64,000 bases of DNA, taken from contig NC_080164.1 of NCBI RefSeq assembly GCF_950295315.1, positions 59,490,003 to 59,554,002 of the forward strand. The letters are read 5' to 3'. Origin of the DNA: Erinaceus europaeus (lineage: Eukaryota > Chordata > Mammalia > Eulipotyphla > Erinaceidae). Position numbers and translations under genes: made by a program. Positions 10,275 to 20,144 of the stretch are shown piece after piece; within the stretch, counting starts at the first letter, position 1, and each line of letters starts with the position of its first letter. A model generated the notes under the pieces. The model made no database searches. It was not told the DNA's origin and saw nothing but the letters and a program-made list of their open reading frames with translations.

Positions 10275-10450
10275 AGCTGTCAGGCTGATATAAAGTATCT
10301 CACTTGGAGAGTGTGCTTCCTTTGTCATGGGCATGACACATGTTTGAGCCCAGCCCCACTTCATTGAGAGAGGTTTCCTTACTGTGGTCTCTCTCTCTCT
10401 CTCTCCATATATATATATATTTGTTTCTGTCTTTCTGGTCTGTCTGAAAA
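10275..10450 (+). mobile_element. Diverged tRNA-derived SINE
   Basis: Head TATCTCACTTGGAGAGTGTG and B-box-like TGTTTGAGCCCAGCCC, followed by a CT tract and (TA)n. Resembles 38690-38800 (TAGCTCACTTGAGCTTTGC). An older SINE group. Confidence 0.6.
10391..10423 (+). repeat. (TC)n-(TA)n microsatellite
   Basis: Pure CT dinucleotides run into ATATATATAT inside the CT-rich part of the SINE. Confidence 0.85.
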
Positions 10451-10599
10451 AGCTGGCCTGGAGTGGTAAAGCCTTGGTGATGACCAGGGTGGGGGGGAAA
10501 GCCATTGTCAGAACTGAAGATTTATCCAAGGTCATCTTGGCTTTCACTTGACCTCTTAACTCTTTGTGGGCATTGGATCTTTTTTTATTAGAGATGCGT

Positions 10600-10770
10600 G
10601 TTTCTGGATCTGAAGAGAGAGCTCACCAGTAGAATATGTGACTTGCATTGTTCATAGTCCAGGTTTGAGTCCTGCAAGGCATCACATGATAGTAGAACAG
10701 TGCTACCAGGGAAAAAAACTTTCCCACTCTGTCTCTGTCTCTCTATTTGAATGAAAAGATGGTCTGGGAA
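10600..10770 (+). mobile_element. Diverged tRNA-derived SINE
   Basis: AGAGCTCACCAGTAGAATAT as A-box region and GTCCAGGTTTGAGTCCTG as B-box, then a CTCTGTCTCTGTCTCT tract. Ends uncertain. Confidence 0.6.
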
Positions 10771-11094
10771 TGTTGGAAGTGCACATATATAAAACCCTGG
10801 CTTCACAGGAAAAATTTGAAAAGAGAGAAAAACATACATTTTCTTATGGTCAAAGTATATTGACATTTTGGTATTACCATGTTATGACAGCTAAAAGTCA
10901 TTATTCTTTGATACCATGAGTCAGTTTAGAAAATGTTCTCACCAAAGGATTTAAAATAAAGCCTGAAACTTATATCTTCCTTTGTTTAGGAAAAATGATA
11001 AGGAATTTTTAAATCCACAATGGTGCAATATGCCCATCTTTTATTTTCCTTTTCATCATTAGTGCTTCACTTCTCTGGACCAACTTTTCAGAAA

Positions 11095-11255
11095 AAAGAA
11101 GTGGGGTGGGGGATCAGAAATAGAGAAGCCAAGAGAGAGAGAAAGACACCACATCACCAAGATTTCCCATGATGCAGTGAGGTCCAGGTTCAACTCTGGA
11201 TTAGCACACTTGGAAAACAGGCAACCTTCAAGGTGAGCTATCTTGCCAACCCCAC
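11095..11255 (-). mobile_element. Degenerate SINE, antisense
   Basis: AGAGAGAGAAAGACACCACA, then CAGGTTCAACTCTGGA as antisense B-box and GAGCTATCTTGCCAACCCC as antisense head. Confidence 0.6.
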
Positions 11256-11599
11256 AGTATGTGTCTTTGAAATAGGTAGAGATACACAATGACCAAAGAA
11301 GTGACTAAGGATCATAGATCACAGATTTTTGTATATAGCATAGCATCACAAATTCTTTGATAACACTGTTTAAGTCACTTTTTGAGTTAGATTTTGGTTT
11401 TGGTTTAATGTATATAAATTTAAGATTATATATATGATAGTGATACAAACTGAAATGGAAGGGGGAGTTAGAGAGCCTTTGCAGGCTTTAGTTGAGCACT
11501 GTTTATATGCTGTGAGTTTCATAGTAAATATTTTAGTGTTTTCAAACAAGAAAGACTTTATTGGTGTATTGGACTCTTGCATACTTACAGTGAACTAGT

Positions 11600-11866
11600 T
11601 ATTATTATTATTATTATTATTTTCCTCCAGAACTATGCTGGGGCTTGGTGCTGGCATCACCACTCCTGATAGTGATTTATTTGATAGGACAGAGAGTAAT
11701 TGAGAGAGGAGGGGAAGATAACGGAGAAATAAAGGTAGACACCTACACCTGCTTCACCACTTGTGAAGTGTTTCTACTGTAATTGGGGCTTGAACCCAGG
11801 TACTTGTGTGAGTTCTTGCACATAGTACTATGTATGCTTACTCAGTTGCATACCACCTTCTCCCTG
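11600..11866 (-). mobile_element. tRNA-derived SINE with extra 3' domain, antisense
   Basis: (ATT)n tail, then the antisense 3' domain (CTGGGGCTTGGTGCTGGCAT), GGACAGAGAGTAATTGAGAG, CTGCTTCACCACTTGTGAAG and antisense B-box GCTTGAACCCAGG. Diverged. Confidence 0.75.
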
Positions 11867-11909
11867 AACTAGTACTTATTTATCTGTGAACTGAAAAGAA
11901 AGTAAGAAG

Positions 11910-12075
11910 GACTAGGGGAATAACTCACCAGGTTAGAACATAGGATTTGTATTCCTGAGGCCCTAAGGCTCTAGGTTCAAACCTCAGGATCCTCACTAGT
12001 CAGAAATGAGCAGTGCCATGTTTTCTCTCATCATAATATACATATGTATACAAACACATATATATTTTTTAAAAA
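11910..12075 (+). mobile_element. Diverged tRNA-derived SINE
   Basis: ACTAGGGGAATAACTCACCA head, TCTAGGTTCAAACCTCAGGA B-box, short body and an AT-rich end. Confidence 0.6.
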
Positions 12076-12087
12076 AGGTGCTTATTT

Positions 12088-12161
12088 TTTTCTGAATTGA
12101 ATTGAATTTTCAGTCTTGTTTAACTTAATATTACAGTCCATTTTGCTGCCATATGTAAAAA
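12088..12161. repeat. ~70-bp dispersed repeat, copy 1
   Basis: TGAATTGAATTGAATTTT...TACAGTCCATTTTGCTGCCA recurs with few differences at 14338-14403. Element not recognised. Confidence 0.7.
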
Positions 12162-12309
12162 AGAAACTCTTCTCTCTTTGCCCTCAGAGGTAAATAGGGG
12201 AACACAAACATACTCAAGCACATCTATGCAGATCATATATATTTATAAAGTGGATTTTTGGAATACATTAAACTTATACTTTTTGGATCTTTGCATCAAT
12301 GTGTTTCAT

Positions 12310-12865
12310 AAAGAGTCACAGTAATTCCATTCTGACTTCTCTGGGCAGACTACCTCACCAGTGTGCACTGGACCATCACATCTCCAGAGCTCTGGTCCAC
12401 TAAGGAAAGATAGAAACAGGCTGGGGTTATGTCAACTGTCAACACCCATGCTCAGCAGAGAAGCAGCTACAGAAGCCAGACTCCTACCTTTTGCTCCCCA
12501 TAAACAACCTTGATCCATACCCCCAGCGGGGGAAAAGTGATAGGATGACAATAAGAGGGCTTTGAACTCCAGTTCCGTCAGCACCCAGAGAGAAAGAAAA
12601 GGAGAGAGACATATGGAGGTAGCTATGATGTCATGAGTGGCTTAGAAGGGAAGAGAGGATTGAATCAGAAAAAGAAGGTGCAAGTATGTATAAACATGGG
12701 CAGATAGTTGTAGAGAAGATGGTTGGCTCATGTCTACAACCTTAGGGAAACTGTGGTGGTTTGCAGTGGAGAGACTGAAGATTCAGAACTCTGGTGATGT
12801 GGATAGTGTGGATTCAAACCCTTGTTGACATGTAATTCTGTAATATAAAAATAAATACATAAAAA
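12310..12865 (+). mobile_element. L1 3' UTR copy, type B
   Basis: Shares CAGAGAAGCAGCTACAGAAGCCAGA and GGGAAAGATAGAAACAGGCTGGG-like blocks with type A, but its end is GTTGACATGTAATTCTGTAA plus an A-rich tail, marking a different L1 subfamily. 5' truncated. Confidence 0.8.
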
Positions 12866-12892
12866 AGACCAAAAAAAAAAGTCACAGTGTTG

Positions 12893-13028
12893 GGCTGGGG
12901 ATATAGCATATTGATTATACAAAAAGTCTCTCATACATGAGGCTTTGTCATCCTCGGTTCAGTTCTCCTCACTACCATAAGCCAGAGTTGAGCTGTGCTT
13001 TGATAAAATAATAATAATAATAATAATA
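12893..13028 (+). mobile_element. Short (~135 bp) tRNA-derived SINE
   Basis: GGGCTGGGGATATAGCATAT head, CGGTTCAGTTCTC B-box, CATAAGCCAGAGTTGAGCTG body and an (ATA)n tail. Antisense relatives lie at 41714-41844 and 42165-42282. Confidence 0.8.
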
Positions 13029-13643
13029 TTTACTGTAAACTATTTAGCATATAGATGTTTCTGTTACTTTTGTTTTCAAATTATGTTAACCAAGATATTA
13101 TCTTGATAATTATCACTCATCACATAGCGATTTCTTCAATTACAGTTTTATGCCAGTATAAGGGTAAACTCTTGGCCTATTAACTTACTTGTCCCTCAAT
13201 TAATAATTCTATAAAAACAATGTGAAAACAGAATCTGTCTGCTTTATAGAGTTTTTAAAATCATGAGTAGTTGTCCTTAATATCATTGAGAAATTTACAT
13301 CTCATTCAAAATTTCAAGTAAGTTTCCATTTGATAAACACAAGTAGTGAATCTTTTTTTTTTAATTAAAATTTCTGTTAAAAGTATGTGTACAGTGGCAA
13401 CCTTTTAAGTTAGTTTATTTTTATGTAATTATGCCTATTACTGCAATTTGCTAAACAAAAGGGCGACTGAGGTTCTGTTTTCTTATGGATAGGATATATA
13501 AAATAAATTAGAACTTCAAATTTCTTTTACTGTATTTGTACTTTTGATAGTTCTGTGACTTATGCATTTATTTCCTTGCTTGAATCTTATATCTCCAAAG
13601 CAACTGCTCTTTGAAGTTGCACCGAAAGCAGAAGGACAATTTA
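13029..13643. other. Unique AT-rich interval
   Basis: No gene or clear repeat. Ends at the duplication GGCTAG of the next LTR. Confidence 0.5.
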
Positions 13644-13649
13644 GGCTAG
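13644..13649 (+). repeat. 6-bp target duplication of LTR 13650-14092, left
   Basis: GGCTAG, repeated at 14093-14098. Confidence 0.85.
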
Positions 13650-14092
13650 TGTCAGGCTGCGCCAGCAGTAGAGATAGAGATCCAGGGCGAAGAGGGAACG
13701 CATATCTTTATTCTCGCAGGCACCTCAGAGTTGCATGAGAGTAGTGGTTAGAGCCACGTGGGGTTAGCAAAATGGCCGCCTCCTGTTGTGCAACAACCCT
13801 CCTCCACGTCCACAGGTGAAGGGGCTAAAAGAAGAAGTAGGGCTTTTATGGGAGAAAATCAGGACGTTATTGGCTAGGAAACGAGACCATCAGAGATAGG
13901 AATGACAGCTCTCGTGGGAGAGGGAGGAGTAAACAAGGCACTGCGTAATAGGATAACAGCTCTTGTGGGAATAGGAAGAGGGAGGAGTAAACAAGGCACT
14001 CCGGGATTATATTATCAACTATAGGGGGGAATTGAAAGTGCCCTGAGGGGACAACATGGTGGATGTGACCTCATCTGCATAATTTCCCCGCA
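13650..14092 (-). mobile_element. Solo LTR 2 (443 bp)
   Basis: TG...CA ends with a 6-bp duplication. On the minus strand: TATA-like CCATAAAAGC (about 13843-13852), CCACGTGG (13754-13761), AATAAAGAT polyadenylation signal (about 13709-13717), then a short U5-like end. The sequence around the CCACGTGG box and the polyadenylation signal resembles LTR 1, so the families are related. An internal direct repeat (ACAGCTCT...AAACAAGGCACT) lies at 13904-14003. Confidence 0.88.
13904..14003 (-). repeat. Direct repeat inside LTR 2
   Basis: Two copies of a unit reading GACAGCTCTCGTGGGA / AACAGCTCTTGTGGGA ... GGAGTAAACAAGGCACT, about 50-60 bases apart, in the LTR's U3-side. Confidence 0.75.
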
Positions 14093-14098
14093 GGCTAG
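14093..14098 (+). repeat. 6-bp target duplication of LTR 13650-14092, right
   Basis: GGCTAG, identical to 13644-13649. Confidence 0.85.
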
Positions 14099-14827
14099 TT
14101 TGAGTTTGTTTAAAATATATATTGATGCTTATTAAAACAAGCTGATATATCTATTGCTATCATATTAATAGCCATGTACATTGTCTTAGCTTTTTGTTAA
14201 TATTTTAGATACAAATTCTCCTAATGCATCATGTTATCAGTATATATACTTCTTAAATATAACCTGAGAGGAAATTGCAGCAATAAGTCAGCTTGGTGGT
14301 GCTTCTTCTTCTTTTTCTTGCCTTTGTCTTCTTTCTTTCTGAATTGAATTGAATTTTCCATCTTGTTTGACTTAATATTACAGTCCATTTTGCTGCCATG
14401 TGTTAAATGTGTAGTGTTCTATTTATTTCAGTTGAAGATCTTGTTCTGTGATCATCATTCTAACCACTTAAGAAAGAGCTTAAGTACTTATAAGTACTGT
14501 AAACATGTGGTCATTGAACATATCAATGAATAAAAGGTGAGTGGTTGGTGATAAATGAGAGAGAAGTACCTTTGTTTCAACAATTTATTGAGGATTTATT
14601 TTTAATGAAGTGTTTTATCTAAAGTGGAAACACTGCTCTTTTTCTTCCTCTTCATAGTATCTTTAGTGGGTCAAGTTGTTGTACCTGTATTTTCATATGC
14701 ATAGATCTTGAAAAATGGGTGAAGCCTTCTTAGTTACCAATTAAATGTCACATTGTTTTCCATGATTATGAAGGTAGAACTCCACTAGTATGCTATAGAA
14801 AGGGAAACTTCGGCTCATTGTACCTCA
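14099..14827. other. Unique interval with one short dispersed repeat
   Basis: Apart from 14338-14403, I see no gene or repeat. Confidence 0.5.
14338..14403. repeat. ~70-bp dispersed repeat, copy 2
   Basis: Near-identical to 12088-12161, same orientation, about 2.2 kb away. Confidence 0.7.
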
Positions 14828-15030
14828 TTTATTTATTTATTTATTTATTTTTCTAGTCACCAGGGCTTTACTGCTCTAAGACACATCTTACAGATAGTCA
14901 GAAACAAAGAGAGATGGAAAGACACCACAGCATGGAAGCTTCCCCCAGGATGGTAGGGACTGGGCTGGAACCTGGATCCCATAAATGGCACCACAAATGA
15001 CCTTCCAGATGAGCTATTTACCAAGCCTCA
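14828..15030 (-). mobile_element. SINE, antisense, diverged
   Basis: (TTTA)n tail, then AAAGACACCACAGCATGGAA, an antisense B-box-like GGCTGGAACCTGG and CAGATGAGCTATTTACCAAG as antisense head. Confidence 0.65.
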
Positions 15031-15214
15031 CTGTACCTATTTTACTTATCCCTCCCACCCCTTTGTTGTCATCATGACCATCTTCTTCTCTTTCCCCCTC
15101 TTCCCAGTTTTTCCCATTCTTATTCTGTTCTTCTATTAGTCTTATTCTTGTTATACCTAAGTGGGTTTAGTGCCTATGGAATGATTTCACTACTCCAGGC
15201 AGCCACTGTTCATC

Positions 15215-15402
15215 CTTTTTTTTTTCTTTTTTTTTCAAGAGTGTGAGAGACAGTGAGGGAGACAGAAGGAGACCTGTAGTACTACTCCACCTCTCCTGAA
15301 GTTTCCACACTGCAGGTGGAGACCAGAGGTTTGAATCTGAGTCCTCCTATGTTGTAATGCCTGTGTTCTACTGGGTGTATCTCTCTCTACCCAACCCCTG
15401 CT
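15215..15402 (-). mobile_element. tRNA-derived SINE, antisense
   Basis: T-run, GAGAGACAGTGAGGGAGACA, CACTGCAGGTGGAGACCAGA and antisense B-box GTTTGAATCTGAG. GGTGGTGCAC-type family. Confidence 0.7.
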
Positions 15403-15498
15403 CAGTGTACCTATAGATGGATTTGTGAAAACACAAGAATGCCGACAAAAATCTGGGTATTACTGATGGTTTTTATAATTTTGGCATAATAATCCATG

Positions 15499-15504
15499 CT
15501 TTTA
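15499..15504 (+). repeat. 6-bp target duplication of LTR 15505-15870, left
   Basis: CTTTTA, repeated at 15871-15876. Confidence 0.85.
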
Positions 15505-15870
15505 TGTTGGTATGCTTCTAATTCTGCTTCTAAAACCCCTTCTGTTCCATTGGTTTAATCCCCTCTTCTTAAAACTGTATTCTATTTACATACCACTGTT
15601 AACTAAGCACCACCCTGCCTCCAGGGCATTGGTTTAATCCCCATTGGTTCATGATGTCTTTTTGCTTCGCCCCCTCTCCAAGTACACCCTGATTTCCACC
15701 AGTCTTTTTTCGCTCCACCCTCTCTACGTCACATCCTTTTTCCACCCATATATATATGGACAGGAGTGTGATTAGAGATAGCTTAGCTTGTGTTGCATTT
15801 CACATGAATAAAGACTGAACTACCACTCAGCCATGAGTCCCTCTCTCCCGCCTGAAAACCTAGCCCGGCA
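15505..15870 (+). mobile_element. Solo LTR 3 (366 bp)
   Basis: TGTTGG...CGGCA with 6-bp duplication. TATA-like CATATATATATGG (about 15747-15759), polyadenylation signal AATAAAGAC (about 15809-15817) and a short U5-like end. A short internal repeat, CATTGGTTTAATCCCC, occurs twice (near 15548 and 15628). It lacks the CCACGTGG box of LTRs 1, 2 and 4. Confidence 0.88.
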
Positions 15871-15876
15871 CTTTTA
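15871..15876 (+). repeat. 6-bp target duplication of LTR 15505-15870, right
   Basis: CTTTTA, identical to 15499-15504. Confidence 0.85.
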
Positions 15877-16329
15877 TATTGGAAAAATGGCTAACATTGA
15901 AGTACACCAAATTTGCACCTAATGCCTCTTTTTCTGCAGGAGAATCTGTTTGTATGAAATTCATTTTAATAGAGATCCTCAGAATATGTATCTGAGCAGG
16001 GAGAGTGGAGACTTGTTGAGTGTTGTTATTTCTACATATCATGTCAATTTAATAAAAGCAAAGACAACCACACATTTAATACCTCATCACTGACATTAAA
16101 CACACCATCATTTTAATATTACTGTGTGTTTCCACCACCACAATTGATTCTATGTTATTCTATCTTCTTTTTTCCCCACTATTTATTTACTTATTTATTC
16201 CCTTTTGTTGCCCTTGTTTATTCTATCTTCTTAGTCCTGAAACAACTCTGTGAAATAAATTGAGTCTGACAGGGGGACTATTTTTGAAACACAGAAAAGG
16301 ATTTAATTCTTGTTCTAATATTCCCTCTT
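15877..16329. other. Unique interval
   Basis: Non-coding, AT-rich. No gene or clear repeat. Confidence 0.5.
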
Positions 16330-16830
16330 GCATTCCTTTTATTTGTTTATTTTAATTAATATTGGGTTACAGGATTATAATATTACATGATATAGTCGCA
16401 TATTGCACACACCACCAAAATTCTGTGTCCTCATCCTCCTATCTCCCAGTGATAACTACTATAGTTCTCACATGTCTTAGAAACATTTCTTCTGTTTTTT
16501 TTTTCAAATTTATTTGTATCAGTTCTATAGATTCCATATATACAATAAGAGTTGTCATTCATCTCTTATTTTTGCTAAGCATAATCACCTCCAGTTCTAT
16601 TTTGTCCCAAAGGATACAAAATTATCATTTTTTTATTACAGAGTCAGGTTGATGGAGTATATATCCCATAACTTCATTAGCTAGTCATCTGTCGATGGGT
16701 ATTTAGGATTTGTCCACTCTTTGGTTATTGCAAATACTGCACCAATGAACATAGCAGTACACATGTCCCTTTGAATTCATATTTGAGTGTCTTAAGTAAA
16801 TGCCTAAGAGTAGTATTGCTAAAGCATTTC
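16330..16830 (-). mobile_element. Ancient L1, 3' portion of ORF2/3' UTR
   Basis: Antisense L1 text: ATTGCACACACCACCAAAAT, CTAGTCATCTGTCGATGGGT, CAAATACTGCACCAATGAACAT. More diverged than copies 1 and 2; probably the same element as 17540-19847. Confidence 0.75.
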
Positions 16831-16992
16831 TTTTTTTTTAATTAGTGATTTAATAATTATTTACAAAATTACATGTCAACAGAGGTGTAATTCCATATTG
16901 TTCCTACTACCAGAGTTTTGAATCCCCAATCCCTCCATTGCAAACTACTATAGTTCTTCTGAGATTGCAGAAATGGGTTAACTATCATCTCT

Positions 16993-16998
16993 ACAACT
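16993..16998 (+). repeat. Short target duplication of RTE-like fragment 1, left
   Basis: ACAACT, repeated at 17205-17210. Removing the insert restores the type B L1 text. Confidence 0.75.
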
Positions 16999-17204
16999 TC
17001 GAACATGCCATGGCCAGTGCGCCGCTATGTTCCATCGCTGGGGAGCCAGAGACGACCCGAACTGCCCCTGCGGCTACAGACAGACTATGACCCACATAGT
17101 CGACTGCCACCTCTCCAGATTCAGAGGAGGTCTCGAAACTTTACATCAGGCTCAACCTGACGCTGTTGACTGGCTACGGAAGAAGGGCAAACGCTAGAAG
17201 AAGA
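16999..17204 (+). mobile_element. RTE-like non-LTR retrotransposon, 3' fragment 1
   Basis: A 206-bp piece coding for the C-terminus of a reverse transcriptase protein unlike L1: HGQCAAMFHRWGARDDPNC, PCGYRQTMTHIV, DCHLSRF, then GKR and TAG at 17195-17197. A (GAA)n-type tail follows directly. About 97% identical to 61292-61644 over their overlap. Strong 5' truncation, the simple-repeat tail and a 6-bp duplication mark target-primed insertion. An in-frame 3-base deletion removes one residue between the His and last Cys of the CCHC-like motif. Clade assignment (RTE-like) is from motif memory and needs a search. Confidence 0.8.
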
Positions 17205-17210
17205 ACAACT
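17205..17210 (+). repeat. Short target duplication of RTE-like fragment 1, right
   Basis: ACAACT, identical to 16993-16998. Confidence 0.75.
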
Positions 17211-18025
17211 ATCTATCTACATTTGTACATAATTTCCCCCTTTTTCTTCCAGGTCCAGTCCTCTCTTCCTCTCCAAGCCACTCATGACCTGATTACTACA
17301 TCCAAATGTGCCTCCCTTTTTCCTCCTCTCTCCCTGGGACCTGATGAAGTGGAGTTCAGAACCCTCTTATCTTCTTCCTTATATCACTTCTTCCTCACTG
17401 GGAATATGGATTGAAACATTTTGGGGGGTGCAAAAGGTAGGAGTTCTGGGGTTCTATAATTGCTTCTCTGCTGGACTTGGGTGTTGGCAGGTCGATCCAT
17501 ACCACCAGCCTGTTTCCATCTTTTCCTAGTTGGGTAGAACACTAGATCATTTCTGGGCATTCAATTTTGTTCCATTGATCCAAATATTTACTTTTATTCC
17601 AGTACCAAGTTGTTTTAATTAATATCACTTTGTAGTATAATTGAAAATGGGAAGCGTTATACTTCCATTTTATTCATTTTTTCTCAGAAAGTGTTTTAGT
17701 AATTTATGTGGTATTTTTTTCTGTGTGTGGTTCCACACCAATTTTTGAACTAGTTGTTTAATTTCCTTGAAAAATGACATAGGAATCTTCATAAAGATTG
17801 CATTGAAATTGTAGATTACTATTGGTATAATAACTATTTTAATAATGTTTATTCTTCTGTGTGCTATTCTGTATTTCTTTTAACAGTGGCCTCTGGTTTT
17901 TCCTGTAAAGGTCTTAACCTTCTTTGTGAGATTCATTCCAAAGTATTTTACCTTTTTGGGTTCAATTGTAAATGGGAATGAATCTTTTATTTCCCTTTCT
18001 TCTGACTCCTCCTTTGCATACAGAA

Positions 18026-18031
18026 AGGTCA
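18026..18031 (+). repeat. 6-bp target duplication of LTR 18032-18644, left
   Basis: AGGTCA, repeated at 18645-18650. Confidence 0.87.
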
Positions 18032-18644
18032 TGTAGGGAGGCTGTGGGGATGTTTGACCTGAGAGGTGAGTCCATCCTGGTAAGTCTCTCTCTCTATGGA
18101 GGAGTTGAACAAAAGGGGGGGGGAGGACATATGAACCTCAAAAGGTCGGCAGCCATATAAGCCTTCCCTGCCTCACAAAACATCCTGCATCTTCCCACCT
18201 CTGGGAGCCAGCATTCCGTAAAACATTAAGCCTGCTCCACCCTGCATTCCTTTTATTATCTACATATCAATCTTCTGCTTTGTCTTACAAATAACTAAAG
18301 GTCTCCTTCCTAATTCCCTGCAGGGTATTGCTGATCCTACCAGCTGAACCCCTAGCAACAGTTGCTGGGGAGGTCCATACCATTCCTGGCCCTCTTTGTC
18401 TTTTCTCCACCCCTTTCCTAAACATGTATGGTACTGTCAAGCCACTTCCATTTTTGTCTTGTCTCTTTTATTCCGACCTGGAGGAGCACATGCAGGCAGA
18501 ACAAGTGGCGGACACCAGCCATTGTGGTTTGTGCCACGTGGCTTAACCAGGTGTGTCACAACTTGAATGAATAAAGATTTTTATTGCTTTGCCACCACGA
18601 GCTTAGTTCCTGGGTCATCTCTCTCAAGTGATGCTAGCCTGACA
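18032..18644 (+). mobile_element. Solo LTR 4 (613 bp)
   Basis: TGTAGG...CTGACA ends with a 6-bp duplication inside the ancient L1. It has a TATA-like CATATAAGCC (about 18153-18162), CCACGTGG followed by CTTAACC (18534-18548) and the polyadenylation signal AATAAAGAT (about 18570-18578). The larger size and the ~30-base distance from box to signal suggest a family distinct from, but related to, LTRs 1 and 2. Confidence 0.87.
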
Positions 18645-18650
18645 AGGTCA
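18645..18650 (+). repeat. 6-bp target duplication of LTR 18032-18644, right
   Basis: AGGTCA, identical to 18026-18031. Confidence 0.87.
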
Positions 18651-19847
18651 CAGATTTATGAGTATTGTTTTTGTATCCTGATACTTTACTGAACTTATGT
18701 ATTTCTAGTAGTTTTTTTATAGAATCTTTGGAGTTCTCTACATATATAATCATGTCTTCAGCAAATAGTGATAGTATTATTTCTTCCTTTCCATTCTGTG
18801 TACCTCTGATATCTTTTTATTGTCTGATTGCAGTCATGAGGACCTCAAAGCCTTTTTTTCTTTTTCCTGTGGTAATATTGGATATCCTTGTCTGGTTTCT
18901 AATTCTAGGGAGAAAACTTTCAGATTTTCCCTGTTGGGAATGGTGTTAGCTGTGGGTTTGCCAAAAATTGTCTTTATTATGTTGAGAAGCTGCATTATTC
19001 CCAATTTTGGAGGTCTTTTTCATAAATGGATGTTGGATCTTGTCAAATACCTTTTCAGCATCAGTTGATGTGACCATATAATTTTTCTTTTTCTTTTTGT
19101 TGTTATGGTGGATTATATTTGTTAACTTGTTGATGTTGAACTAGTCCTGTTTCTAGGGGTGAATCCCACTTGGTCTTGGTGAATTATTCTCTTGATGTGT
19201 TGTTGGATTCAATTTGTCGACATTTTGTGGACAATCTTGGTATCCAATTTCATCAGGTATATAGGTCTATAGTTTTCTTTTTTGGTAGAGTTCTTTCATA
19301 CTTTGGAAATCAGAGTGAGGCTAGCTTCATAGAACATGTTTGGGAGTGATTGTCCCTCTTCAATTATCTAGAAAAATTTGAGGAGATTAAATATTCTTCT
19401 TTGAAAGTATTATAAAATTCATTAATAAAACTTTCTGAACCTGGACTTTTATTCTTGGCAAGATTTATTGACTATTAATTCAATGTCTATACTAGAGATT
19501 GACCTTTTCAAACTATCTAATTTCTCTTGGATTAAGTATGGCAGGTAGTATGAGTCTAGGGCTGCATCCATCTCATTTTAGTTGCCCAGTTTATTTGCAT
19601 TTTTTATAGTATTCACATATGATTCTTTTTACATCCTTTTCTTCAGTTGTAATTTCATCTTTTCCACCTCTGATTGTTTTTTTTATATTATCATAGCTAT
19701 CTTTTTTATTTTTGTGAGTCTAACCAGTAGTTTGTTTTAATTATCTGTTGAAGAATCGGATCAAGGTTTTATTTTATTATTAAAATTTCTGCTCTGATTT
19801 TGACTATCTCCTTCACTGGCCTTACATACATACACCCACTTGTGGTC

Positions 19848-19860
19848 AAGTGACTTTCTT
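19848..19860 (+). repeat. Target duplication of retrocopy 19861-20124, left
   Basis: AAGTGACTTTCTT, repeated exactly at 20125-20137. Confidence 0.9.
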
Positions 19861-20124
19861 TTTTTTTTTTTTTTTCAGGTTTTGTCTAATTTATTTCACT
19901 ACACTGAGCTAAGCAATAAGGCAAAAGATAGTAACCTGTCAGTCAAGGAGTGCCTCTCTTTCCCAAAAGGGTTCAAAAAGGATGTTTTTAAACAAATATG
20001 CGTAACATCTTATTATGCCTATAAGCACTTTGAACAAAACCTTTTTCATTTAACAAACCTTTGAACAAACCTTTGGTTGGTTAATTAAATTATAATCCTG
20101 AATTCATGAAGCCTTAAGTTTTTG
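19861..20124 (-). pseudogene. Processed retrocopy of an unidentified mRNA 3' end
   Basis: Read on the minus strand, about 245 bases of non-repetitive sequence end in GTGAAATAAATTAGACAAAA, CCTG and a run of As. AATAAA lies about 17 bases before the tail, and a perfect 13-bp target duplication flanks the insert. These are hallmarks of an mRNA copied by L1 machinery. No ORF longer than noise is present, so it is probably 3' UTR only. I do not recognise the parent gene. A long non-coding RNA or an unknown SINE is an alternative. Confidence 0.82.
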
Positions 20125-20137
20125 AAGTGACTTTCTT
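20125..20137 (+). repeat. Target duplication of retrocopy 19861-20124, right
   Basis: AAGTGACTTTCTT, identical to 19848-19860. Confidence 0.9.
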
Positions 20138-20144
20138 GAAAAGT

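Larger units (their letters stand above)
16832..17538 (-). mobile_element. L1 3' UTR copy, type B, split by an RTE-like insert
   Basis: Antisense match to 12310-12865 and 32729-33177: GATTTAATAATTATTTACAA, CCAGAGTTTTGAATCCCCA, GGGACCTGATGAAGTGGAGT, TAATTGCTTCTCTGCTGGAC. It lies inside the ancient L1 and is itself split at 16999-17204. Confidence 0.8.
17540..19847 (-). mobile_element. Ancient L1 ORF2 portion, interrupted by solo LTR 4
   Basis: Antisense L1 ORF2 text: TTTTGTTCCATTGATCCAAA, GTACCAAGTTGTTTTAATTA, ATTGCATTGAAATTGTAGAT, GCAAATAGTGATAGTATTAT (RT FADD region), TGTGTTGTTGGATTCAATTT, GGTATATAGGTCTATAGTTT. Many frameshifts. Compared with a typical L1, several hundred bases are missing between this and the piece ending at 16830. 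Confidence 0.85.
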
